The notes beneath the pieces were generated by a model. It did not search any database. It saw nothing but the letters and a program-made list of their open reading frames with translations, and was not told the DNA's origin. A stretch of DNA of 64,000 nucleotides, taken from the NCBI GenBank assembly GCA_020726505.1, contig JAHLEZ010000001.1, positions 2,480,001 to 2,544,000 of the forward strand, written 5' to 3'. The stretch is from Leptodontidium sp. MPI-SDFR-AT-0119 (Eukaryota; Ascomycota; Leotiomycetes; Helotiales; Leptodontidiaceae). Below are positions 11,555 through 20,923 of the stretch, piece by piece; position 1 is the stretch's first letter; the number at the start of each line of letters is the position of its first letter. The translations under genes and the position numbers were made by a program.

Positions 11555-12518
11555 ATGATCTGCACACGCTGTCTCCGTCTCTCCTCCTCCTCCTCCATAC
11601 GGACCCAATCACCCTCCCTAATCCGCACATTCAGCCAAACCACCTCCATCCTCACATCGCCCACCCCATCAGCCTCCTCTCCAGCAACATCAGTAACAAC
11701 CCTCCCTAGCCTCGCGCAGCCATTCAGCACACCTCTCACTTCACCGGGTAAATTAACACCGAGCCAAAGTAAAGCGAAAGGCCCTGCGATCGTATCTAGC
11801 TGTCCGGCTGGCACGCCGCTGAAGGGATTGAATTACTTGAAAGGACGAGATGATCCTGTTGCGTTAGCTGAGGAGGAGTATCCGGATTGGTTATGGACGT
11901 GTCTTGATAAGAAGAAAGTTGAGGGCGAGGAGGGGGGCGCCGAGGGTGATGAATTCTGTGAGTTCTTTTCTGTTTCTTGGGCGGTTCATATTTGGAGTTT
12001 AGATTGGTCTTGCTCTAGGGAAAGGGGACTGGCAGAGAGGATTGGGTGATGTGCCGGCCGGTTCTTGAATTCGTTGCGAGGAAAGGGGGGAGTTCAAGGG
12101 CTACTGTCTTCTCTTGTCCACTTCTCGAGATCCAGCTATACTACGCCAGGCCAGACAGTCCTCCCTTTCCCCCTTCCTATATCTTCCCCTCAGTCTAACC
12201 ATCCTCCTCTCCCATCCTCACCCCCTCCAATACCATTCAAATCACCAACTAACACCCCTCCCAGCTAAATCCGCCAAACTCCGCCGCAAAGCAGCAAAGC
12301 GCGCTCGCAAACTCGAAGCAATGCGCCTCGCTGCAGGCGAAGCCGCGCCCGAAGCCCGCATCCCCATAACGCAGCAATCCATCGACTTACCGTTCAACAG
12401 CGAGGGCACGACGAAGGGCGCGCTTGATGCCGAGGGGAAGAGAGAGGAGTTGCGTGGAGCTATGAGGAGAGAAAGAAGGAAGGGGATTAAGGAGGCGAAT
12501 TTCTTGAGGGGGATGTAA
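11555..12518 (+). CDS. MRPL37: Mitochondrial large-subunit ribosomal protein L37 (mL54)
   Basis: Two exons (11555-11957, 12265-12518) separated by a 307-nt intron (GTGAGT...CTAAC...CCCAG), long for this window, give 218 residues. The N-terminus is Ser/Arg-rich without acids (MICTRCLRLSSSSSIRTQS), a mitochondrial presequence. The signature LKGLNYLKGRDDPVALAEEE followed by YPDWLWTCLD is diagnostic of the L37/mL54 family. The basic helix KLRRKAAKRARKLEAMR and the ending REERRKGIKEANFLRGM-type tail agree. The product acts in the mitochondrial 54S subunit. Confidence 0.93.
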
Positions 12519-13179
12519 AGCTGTGTGGTAGGATGACGTAGTGGGTTGTGGAGGGTGGAAGAACGAGAGTAAGATGTTGGGTTGGGCTGGGAGGGCGGGA
12601 GAATGGCTCCAGGTGTCTTGTACTGTATGGCTTCATTAAGCTGAGCGGAGCGTGGAGAGGTACTTGTACATTTACAGTTCTTGGACGACTTACACGGACG
12701 GACATTATAGAGAGAGGCATGGTCGAATTGTACAATATATCCAAACAAGCAACATCAGCTACACTGAAACTCGAGAAGCTCATGAAATAAACCAAAGAAG
12801 AATTTAGGAATGGAACTTTCCGCCTGTATAACAGACAGCCTTCTTTTGCTTACTTGAAAGTAGAGTAACGCTGTTCAGGTATGTTGATATGCCGCTTTTC
12901 CCCTGCACAACTAACTAAACGGGATGGGGTAGATGAAGATATGCAAGATAAAAGCTCTGACCAAGCTCATGAACTTAGATCCAAAGCAGACCCAAGGAAC
13001 CTGCCTATGTATGCGCAGTTGCTTTCAAAACGAAAATTTCTCCTTGTTGCAGCCGTAAACACCTCTTCTCGCTTAAGGCGTGGATCAATGATTGGAAAAC
13101 ATGTTAACATTGCGCATGTCAAAAGCCAGCCAGCATATTCGTTCGTTCAGGATGTGTATATTCTGCCGCTCAATCAAAG
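12519..13179. other. Intergenic region
   Basis: No gene is supported. Several 60-100 codon open frames overlap each other on both strands with no shared composition or domain. Confidence 0.3.
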
Positions 13180-13731
13180 ATGATTTTCATCGTAGACCTC
13201 AACTACGAACCTGGGCCAGCCTCGTCGTTTCAGCTTCTGACACGCAGCCTATCAGCCAACTGGAGTTGGCAGCCTGATTGTGAATTTGCTCAGCCTCCAC
13301 CATCATGGCTCATGTCCAGATACCGCGACAGAATTTTAACGACAACGGTTGTACTTGTTCTGGTTTCTCCCGAATACTTGAAAAGATCAGGAAATACCGA
13401 TCTCATGTTGGGCTTGAACAAGATTCGTCAAGGCTTCCCTCGCATTCGACCAGCGCTTTCAAATCATGTTGGTAGACTCTCAAACAAAGCCTTTCGATCA
13501 AGCTCTTTCAGACGGGGTAGCAGCACAGCGCTTAAAGGTTCTGCTTCAGCATCTTTCGTTGTGAGTCTTGTTGGCCTTCTTGTCTGGTTCGATGATACGA
13601 GCAGCCCTAGCCCCAGAAACGAGGTATCACAGTTTGCCTCCCATAAACTCCAGGAAAGCGTCACGGACTTGAGAGGGAAACCCCCCCCCCCCCCCATCGA
13701 ACGCTACTTTCACGTACACACAATTGTCTGA
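13180..13731 (+). CDS. Possible N-terminal extension of the HET gene, uncertain
   Basis: A 183-codon frame begins at an ATG at 13180 and runs into a 15-base C run (13681-13695), where a change of run length would connect it with the HET frame (…DLRGKPPPPP then SNATFTYTQL). It contains a hydrophobic stretch (TTTVVLVLVSPEYLKRSG) vaguely like the beta-D/helix region of TIR domains, but this resemblance is weak. It may be a chance frame in the promoter. Confidence 0.25.
   Translation: MIFIVDLNYEPGPASSFQLLTRSLSANWSWQPDCEFAQPPPSWLMSRYRDRILTTTVVLVLVSPEYLKRSGNTDLMLGLNKIRQGFPRIRPALSNHVGRLSNKAFRSSSFRRGSSTALKGSASASFVVSLVGLLVWFDDTSSPSPRNEVSQFASHKLQESVTDLRGKPPPPPIERYFHVHTIV
13681..13695. repeat. 15-base C homopolymer before the HET gene
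   Basis: A pure C run at the point where the upstream frame and the HET frame would meet. Its true length decides whether they are joined. Confidence 0.9.
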
Positions 13732-15546
13732 ACGGGAAACGACAAGACTTGTGATTCTCGAGCCAGGCGAGCCTGATGATGGGTTGAGATGTCATCTCAA
13801 GCATATACACTCCCTCCAAGACCACAATTACGTAGTACTATCATATGTCTGGGGCGAGCATTCAACCGAGCATATGATTCAGTGCTCTACTTCGGGGAAG
13901 ACGATTCAAATTACACCCAATCTTGACGGCGCTTTGCGGCAGCTTCGTTACGCAGATAGGCCCCGACTACTCTGGGTCGACGCGATCTCTATCAACCAGG
14001 GCGATTTGGCTGAACGAAGCCACCAGGTTCGAATTATGCAAGAGATTTACGCGAATGCAAAAGATGTGGTGATCTGGCTGGGGGCAGGGAGCAGAGGGCG
14101 ATGCTCGTGCTTTCGCATCGCTGCGAGCCCTGGAATCCATGTTAGCTGGCCAGATTCGAAATGATTCGTGGTTCTTGGTGCGGCTCGGGTGGTACAAAGA
14201 TAGAAGTGGGAGAGTCTTCTCTGGAGGAGCTCATAGGTCTATGGTGACCGACATCGAGTACGAGCACCTCATCACACTTCTTCGCAGAGAGTGGTTTCGT
14301 CGAACGTGGGTAATTCAGGAAGTGGCAAGCTCGCAATGCGCAACCGTCCACTGCGGAAATCAATCTACTCCTTGGGAGATCTTTGCAGACGTCTACATGA
14401 AACTAGGAGACCGTTTTCTTCCCGTTAGTCAAATAGGAGGAGAAGATGCTCGTCACTCTCTTGAGAACATCATTGCCATAGAGAAAGCTCGACGCTCGCA
14501 CAGCGGACCACTGTCAATGTCGCTCTTCCACATCCTTTTGGCGACATCCTCCAGCAAATGCAAGGATGACCGCGACAAGATCTTTGCCGTGGTAGGTCTT
14601 GCAAAGGACTGGGCGGGGCAAAGGATGTTCATGCCAGATTACAACACGAGCGAAGGAAAGGTTCTGGAGGCCTTCAAAGCCTTCGCTGTTGCCGACATCA
14701 GTCATCACAAAAATCTACGAACTCTGTCTTGCGCTTCTGGGTCGAGGGCCTCTTCATCAATCCCATCATGGGTTCCCGACTGGAGGAAGGTCGAAAGCCT
14801 GCATCCATTCACACGCTACAGTGATCGAACAAGATTCTGCGCATCCGGAGGCATGAAACCTGAGGCCTGGCATTCCGATAACAAGACTGTCCTTCGTGTA
14901 ACTGGAATACACGTCGACACCATAGCTACCCTAGGTTCCGAGCCTGCTTTTACAAAAGCCATTGCCGTGTTCGAGATTGATGCTGCCAAGATCACAGCGC
15001 TCAGACAATCGTTTCTGTGGCTTCAGGAATGCGAGGCTCTTGCTCAGGTCGAAAGTAGCAAAGCCATGACAGCAAAGCGGCGAAAGGAACTCTGGAGGAC
15101 CTTGACGTGTGGCCTGACGGGCGAAGCCTTCCCAGCGCACAATGGATACCTGAAATATTTCAACAGATACATGGACTTCATGTCGAGCGCATCCGAAAGA
15201 TTCGAGAACTACTTAGAGGAGTCCCGGACTACAGTCAGTGAAATCCGCGGACTGGACGAGGTCATTCCAAATTTTCGAGACCCATGCTGTTATCGAAGCG
15301 TCTTTGGATCTGTGGTCTTCGAGACGTCGTTTCTCTGTCACTCATTTCGGACGGCTGGCCTGCGTGCCTAAAGGCTCGAGGGTAGGAGACGTTATCTGCA
15401 TTCTTTTTGGAGGAGAGGTCCCATATGTCTTGAGGCCGGCTGGCGGTGAATTTTATACTGTCGTTGGGGAGTGCTACGTTGATGAAATCATGCATGGGGA
15501 GAGTTTATCTTATGATACGGCACCAAGAGAGTTTCGATTAAGATGA
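13694..15546 (+). pseudogene. HET-domain protein gene with two frameshifts
   Basis: The HET (heterokaryon incompatibility) core is clear: YVVLSYVWGEH, LLWVDAISINQGD, HQVRIMQEIYANAKDVVIWL, then WFRRTWVIQEVAS and IPSWVPDW. The protein would be about 600 residues. The frame shifts +1 near 14089-14093, where GAGS should run on to EGDARAFASLRALES, and again near 15268-15272 at a TTTT run, where EVIPNF should run on to ETHAVIEASLDLW. The C-terminal VGDVICILFGGEVPYVLRP box is typical of full-length HET proteins. No ATG is found immediately upstream in frame. HET domains trigger cell death in vegetative incompatibility. Either a true pseudogene or indel errors at homopolymers. Confidence 0.8.
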
Positions 15547-16300
15547 AGAAATGGAGTACTTACTAGATGCCACAAGATCGCGTGTTTAGGAATTTGTCAT
15601 TACGAGCCTCGGAAATTTTGATTCTCGTGAGGGTTAGCACCCGACTCAAGCACTATCGAACAATTGTTGATGGGTTGAACCAAGCTGTAATGATTGATGC
15701 CGTTGCTGTTTCAGAGAAGTTATCTTTTAGCTCAAGCATTTAAAGTATGGTTTTGGTACGTTTCAGTAGCTAGTAGGGCAATGGCACTCTTGGGAGATCA
15801 ATAAAGTTTGTTTGGAACACTACGCAATATTAAAGGTAGCTGCCCAAGAACGACAGCTGATGTTGTAAGCGAGGTTTACAAGCGAAGAGGCAAGGTACAA
15901 ATATCTCATACTCGTGCTGTGTTACGTACAGAGAAACATCCCAGGCATCGGTAATACCCTATTCGAAAAATACATAAACAATTAGAGGGCAGGGAAACTG
16001 CAGGTGTGTTAAAGGCCATTGCATTCAAGTCTGTGTTTGGAGACTGCTTCCACTCCCGGTTGCAAAAGCAAAGCCAAGCTGAGCCAAGCTTGCAGGCAGA
16101 TATTAAATATGCGCTGTCCCCATTGCATTTCGTCGTTCCACAAGGAGTGTCTCGACTTGTAGAAACTGACTGCTAGGTCATATTTTGACCATGTAAAGTC
16201 ACCTCCCTGCCCAATCCCAGTCAACACCAGCGCCATATAGGTGTCCCAAACCCAAACTCCCCCATCTAATATCATACACCTCGCTCTTCACCCATCACGA
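15547..16300. other. Intergenic region between convergent genes
   Basis: It lies between the HET pseudogene (+) and TAF7 (-), both ending here. No gene is recognised; short open frames are incompatible with each other. Confidence 0.3.
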
Positions 16301-18034
16301 TCACTCCTCCCCCTCGCCCTCCCCGATAGACGACTTCTTCAACTGAATCTCCTGCTTGAGATTACGGATCGTGGCATCCAAACGCTTCTTCAAAATCGGA
16401 TTACTGGTAGTGGCAAGCTTAGCTTGCTGTTCCGCAAGAGTCTTCTCCATCTCCAAGATGTCCTCCCTAGCACCCTGGATGGCTGCTAGTTTCTCTTTCT
16501 CCTCTTCGTCAATCTCGCTCGCGTCATCGTCGTCATCGTCGTCGTCTTCTACAGACTCATCACCACTATCTTCTTGGGCTTCCGGAAGGATATCACCGGC
16601 TGCTGGTGTGGCTGCTACGGTTGACATGGGTGTCGCAGCTTCGAATTGTTCATCATCATTCATCTCCAGGGCAGCCTCCATTTCAGCTTCGAAATCTCCA
16701 AAGTCCGCCTCACCATCAGCATCAGCGTCTGGTTGCTGATCGAAATTGGCCTCGACATGGGTATTGCTGGATTGGCCGTGATTCTGAGCAAAGTATCCCT
16801 CATCATCCTCGCCCTCGGCATCCTCATTATCGTCTTCTTCCTCTTCCTCTTCGTCCTCGGAATATTGCGGTGCCTGACTGTATCTGGCTGGCGTACTTCC
16901 ATCCCGACTGTATGATTGACTCTGCTGACGAGCATTTGGATCAAAAATCGTGTACTTTGAGCTCGTGCTCTTCCTGTCCTCATCAAGCAGTCTTTGAACC
17001 TCTCTCTCAACTTTCTCAATCTCATCTCTGTGAAGACGCTTTCTAAATCGACGCTTGCGACAATTGTGCATGGGAGCAGTAAGTCCGTGAGGATATTGGT
17101 AGTTGCTTGGGTCGATGATCGACGGCAGAGCAATGGTCTTGGCCTCGGCTTCGTTCTTGACTCTGGCAAAAACCCATAGCATTTGACAGATATCTGCACT
17201 CTTCCACCAACCTCTCTTATCCCAACTCTTCATTCCCTCGACAATACATGGGAGGTCCACGAGCGTTGATGCATACCAGTTCCCACGGACTTGAACAGAT
17301 CCACGTCTTCCATTCTCTTCGTAGAATTTCAGTATAATGTCTGCGCCACCATTGTGTTTTGGGACACCCATCAACCTATTCCTGACGCAGTGGTGAACAT
17401 AATCGCAGTCGTCCCCGGGTACCATTCGAAGAATGAACTGCTCTTCGATGTACGGGTCGTCCTCTCGATCGCTAGCCTCCGAATCGTATCCATCGCCCCG
17501 AGGTCTGTCTGGCTTTTTACCCTTTGGCTTGATCCTGAGACCAGACCCGGCGGGAGTGGCGGGAGTCTTCAGTGTTGGAGTCTTGAGAGACAACTTCACC
17601 GGCTGGAGTTGCTTGATTTTGTCAGTAACTTTCTGGGTGTTTGTGTTCAGCTTCAGTTTCTTCGTTGGCTGCGCAACTTGGATAGTCGATCCCTCTGCAT
17701 CGCTACCATCCTCATCCTTAGGGCGCTTTCGATTGTCCAGAAGCTTCGCGGTTGGTTTTGGTGGTCGACCGGCCTTGGTCTTCTTCTGCTTGGCTGGTTC
17801 GACGACAGCTGCTGGAGTAGGTGGTACGGATGGAGCTTTCGTCATGAGCTTGATCTTGAGAGGATTCCTGGCGGGAGCAGGCGCATCTGATGGAGGGGTA
17901 CTCTGCGATGGGTGGCTCTGTGTGCTTTGCGATGGGCCACTGAAACTTTGGGATGAGGATTCAGCACCAGGAGTTGGCTCCTTCTTCACAGGCTTAAAAG
18001 ACAACTTCAGCTTCGTGACGGGAGTGCCGTTCAT
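16301..18034 (-). CDS. TAF7: TFIID subunit 7 (TAFII55 N-terminal domain)
   Basis: A single exon gives 577 residues from the ATG at 18034 (MNGTPVTKLKLSF). The frame is open further upstream but has no other ATG. Residues about 195-350 form the TAFII55_N domain: YIEEQFILRMVPGDD, ADIILKFYEENGRRGSVQV, YASTLVDLPCIVEGMKSWD, GLTAPMHNCRKRRFRKR. A long Ser/Pro/Lys-rich segment with SFKPVKKE precedes it; very acidic tracts and a coiled coil (KLAAIQGAREDILEMEKTLA) follow. TAF7 is a TFIID subunit that binds TAF1 and modulates its activity in RNA polymerase II initiation. It is divergent from a second TFIID subunit gene. Confidence 0.95.
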   Translation of the reverse strand: MNGTPVTKLKLSFKPVKKEPTPGAESSSQSFSGPSQSTQSHPSQSTPPSDAPAPARNPLKIKLMTKAPSVPPTPAAVVEPAKQKKTKAGRPPKPTAKLLDNRKRPKDEDGSDAEGSTIQVAQPTKKLKLNTNTQKVTDKIKQLQPVKLSLKTPTLKTPATPAGSGLRIKPKGKKPDRPRGDGYDSEASDREDDPYIEEQFILRMVPGDDCDYVHHCVRNRLMGVPKHNGGADIILKFYEENGRRGSVQVRGNWYASTLVDLPCIVEGMKSWDKRGWWKSADICQMLWVFARVKNEAEAKTIALPSIIDPSNYQYPHGLTAPMHNCRKRRFRKRLHRDEIEKVEREVQRLLDEDRKSTSSKYTIFDPNARQQSQSYSRDGSTPARYSQAPQYSEDEEEEEEDDNEDAEGEDDEGYFAQNHGQSSNTHVEANFDQQPDADADGEADFGDFEAEMEAALEMNDDEQFEAATPMSTVAATPAAGDILPEAQEDSGDESVEDDDDDDDDASEIDEEEKEKLAAIQGAREDILEMEKTLAEQQAKLATTSNPILKKRLDATIRNLKQEIQLKKSSIGEGEGEE

Positions 18035-18546
18035 CTTGACGGTATTGAAACCGCGCAGATGCGACGGTATGACCGTGCGCGTTGCGCTCTTCGTGGGTGA
18101 AGTGTTGGTGGTCTTGATCAAGAGGGCGAAGACGCGAATGCGTGGTGGAAGGCGGCACTTTGCCCTTGCTGGGTAGATCTCTCGCAGAAGCCTTTGTGGA
18201 CTGACGTTCTTCGGTAAGTTGGAAGGGCGCCTCAGGGTCGTGGAGAAAGAGATCGAGGAGAGGTGTGCTGCGAATGTGTTGGTATTGTAAAGTCTGGAGT
18301 TGACGAGCTGCCAGAACGTGGGGAAGACGCGGCTGAGATATTTCGATACGGCGACCAGCAGTGATCAAAAGTGCAATCAACTCCAGAACAATTGGTCGGA
18401 TTCACCTTCACGGCCAGCCTTCGATACCGACCTCGACATCGACAACATCTAAGACTTCAACTTCTCAGGCCCGGTCATGAAGTGTTCTACATCCTCGATT
18501 CCTCTCCCCTGAGCAGCGCACTCAAATCAGATCCTCAGATCAAGCA
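18035..18546. promoter_or_regulatory. Shared divergent promoter of two TFIID subunit genes
   Basis: 512 bases separate the start codons of TAF7 (-) and the TAF3-like gene (+). Both strands have open frames through parts of it, but neither has an ATG that would extend the domains. No TATA is evident near either start, in line with housekeeping promoters. Confidence 0.5.
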
Positions 18547-19232
18547 ATGGCAACTCCTCACGCGCTCCATCATTCCCTCCTACGACCCTGCATCCTCCAC
18601 ATCCTCCGCGCAGCAGGTTACCACTCAACTCGTCCTTCAGTTCTAGATACCCTCACCGATCTAGCAGCGAGATACATGTTCCTCCTTGCGCAGACCACCG
18701 CGAATCATGCCTCTCTGAACCACAATGCGCCGGAATTATCCCTGGAGATCGCAATCCAAGATGTCAGGATGGCAATGCAGGACTGCGGAGCTCTTGGACC
18801 AGAGAAGGCGTTCGAAGAGCAGGAATGGGAGGGCGTGGAGGATACGAGAGGTGTTGATGCGTTCTTGGCTTGGGCAAGAGGGCCAGGCAATCGTGAGATC
18901 AGGAGGGTTGCGCTTGAGGGTGCGGAGGGGGCTCAAGAGGATTACTTGATGGGTTTGTTGCGTTGTGTTGATCTGATGGACTATACTGATGTATTGCAGT
19001 ACTCAAGCAGAAACATGCCGCCGCGGACGAGGATGCAAGATACAATGGCACTTTCTTGGGCAAACCATCAGAGCCACGAGCAGTTAAAGTCGAGGGCGGC
19101 GAGATCACAAGCGTTAAGGAATGGGCGGAACGACTGCAAAAACCGTCTACGAGTACATCTATGCAATCGTCTCGACGGCAATCGTCTGCTCTCAGTTCAT
19201 TGGATGATACGATGGAGGATATGGAGTTCTAG
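18547..19232 (+). CDS. TAF3: TFIID subunit 3-like, bromodomain-associated histone fold (BTP)
   Basis: Two exons (18547-18952, 19000-19232), with a 47-nt intron GTTTGT...TTGCAG, give 212 residues. Residues 1-80 are a BTP histone fold: HHSLLRPCILHILRAAGYH, VLDTLTDLAARYMFLLAQ, ELSLEIAIQDVRMAMQDCG. After it come VDAFLAWARGPGNREIRRVA and, across the splice, DYLMVLKQKHAAADED. The end is Ser-rich and acidic (DDTMEDMEF). The BTP fold is found in TAF3 and TAF8, which pair with TAF10 in TFIID; fungal proteins of this layout without a PHD finger are usually annotated TAF3. TAF8 remains possible. Confidence 0.82.
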
Positions 19233-19444
19233 GAAGGAAGGTCACTGTCTGTTTGCATTGCATTGCGAGGCGTTAGGATGGAGATGACAGGGTAGGATGG
19301 CTTGGTATGGTATGTGTACAATATCTGGAAATACTCTATACAAAAGAAACATCAAAGTTACTTTTGGAATCCTCCACATCTCCCTCCACCCGCTCCCTTC
19401 TTTAACTCTCAGCTATCCATTCCAATCCCTTTCTTATACACTAT

Positions 19445-19879
19445 TCAATCCCTCATTGGCAACCCTATTCCCCCCCCGCCTCCATCAACACTCTCTCCCT
19501 CCCTCCTCTTCGCCATAACCTCCTCCCTCGCCCCCCTCTGCTCCTCCTTCTGCCTATCCAAATTACCCGTGAAGCTCGCCTCCTCACCCCACCCCGCATT
19601 TTTCTTGTTGAACTGCGCATTCATGACTTCTCCCTCTCCAGGCGCGCGCATCTGCTCACTATCAAGATCCTCCTGCTGTGGTCCTACCTTCGACCCTGGC
19701 AATACAGCATTGCTATCATCTGCGTTGTCTTGAGGATGATCGCCATGTCCAGCTGCTGTAGCTGATCCAACAGATGTCGCTGGTGTAGCTGTTGATGAGG
19801 ATTTGCTGTCTGAAGGTCCGAATGTTGTTCGTGCCCCTCGGGCGGAGTTGAGGTTCGATTGGTTTTGAGAGGCTGGCAT
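19445..19879 (-). CDS. Small hydrophilic conserved-looking protein
   Basis: A single exon encodes 144 residues from ATG 19879. It is strongly hydrophilic, rich in Gly, Ser, Asp, Glu and Gln, with no Cys and no membrane segment. Segments such as VLPGSKVGPQQEDLDSEQMR and NAQFNKKNAGWGEEASFTGN look like conserved short motifs, the rest is probably disordered. It faces the TAF3-like gene tail to tail. No function is known to me. Confidence 0.68.
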   Translation of the reverse strand: MPASQNQSNLNSARGARTTFGPSDSKSSSTATPATSVGSATAAGHGDHPQDNADDSNAVLPGSKVGPQQEDLDSEQMRAPGEGEVMNAQFNKKNAGWGEEASFTGNLDRQKEEQRGAREEVMAKRREGESVDGGGGGIGLPMRD

Positions 19880-20923
19880 TGTGAGGTCTTGTTTGAAGAA
19901 ACTTTGAGATGTGGAATTGCTTGGATTTCTTGACAGATTTAGATTTGTTTACGAGGAGAGTGAAACACTCTTTTCTAGAATGTGGCAATCACATATTGAC
20001 AGATTTGCTAAGGCAAGTAGATCCCTCACCAGAAGCTCAAAGGAGTGACGTCGACAGCTCGAGACTGGTCTCGCTCGATGATCCCTCGCTTAGAACGGCT
20101 TTCAGCCTTGTCACCCCCCTTTATTCCTCAGCTAACACAAACGTAAACCGAAAATGTTCATCACATCCTTATCACCCTAAAATGTTCAAGTTCAAGCAAG
20201 TCACTCTATTGGGCCGCTGGGAACGGCATCAGAACCCCCAATTCAACTTCTTCCTGGCTCTGCTACGCCTTTCGATCATGTTTTGAATCCTAGACACCAC
20301 GCAAATCATACATTATACCTCTATCTTAAGAAGATTATCATTCTTCGTTATCCTAGATCATTCTTCTGGCACTGAATAACTCTCATCTTTAGACAGTTCC
20401 CTCCTTTTCCAATCCTGAAGACCCCACAGTACAGCCCAGCCGGAGGAACTCCCCATCCTGCATGTACGGAGTCGGGATGAGCTTGTGTCCGAACAGGGAG
20501 GGTCTTCTAAACACCGATCTATCTCTTCGACCCCAACAAATGTCTTGTTATATGCGATGTACATACTCTCTGCATATTTCTTTCCACTCTGGCCATTCTT
20601 TCCTCTTTTTTATGTGTGCTTCCTTCTGCTTTCTCGTTCAAGGGAATGCCGGTCCATATCTCTTAAAGGAAGCGAGCTAACTGAACCGTTGGCAATCCAT
20701 CACAACGCTATTATTGTCCGTTCTACTTTCAGATCAAGTTTATAGAGAGCAGTTTTTGAAACACTGAAATTCCTCCAAGCAAGGGCCTTACCATCCATCC
20801 ATGGAAGCAGCCGTCACCCACAATGCCAAAAGGAAACTAGCGCATCATCTTCACTACCTAATCATACTAATTCCAACATCCAGAACGAAAACCAACCCCA
20901 CATATGATCTCGCCTTCGTCTAC
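19880..20923. other. Intergenic region
   Basis: It lies upstream of the small hydrophilic gene (-) and downstream of the Zn2Cys6 gene (-). Only shadow-like frames occur. Nothing specific is recognised. Confidence 0.3.

Noticed and set aside
17433..18176. 247-codon open frame on the plus strand over TAF7
   Set aside because: It is antisense to the conserved TAF7 coding region and its low-complexity N-terminal segment; no independent support.
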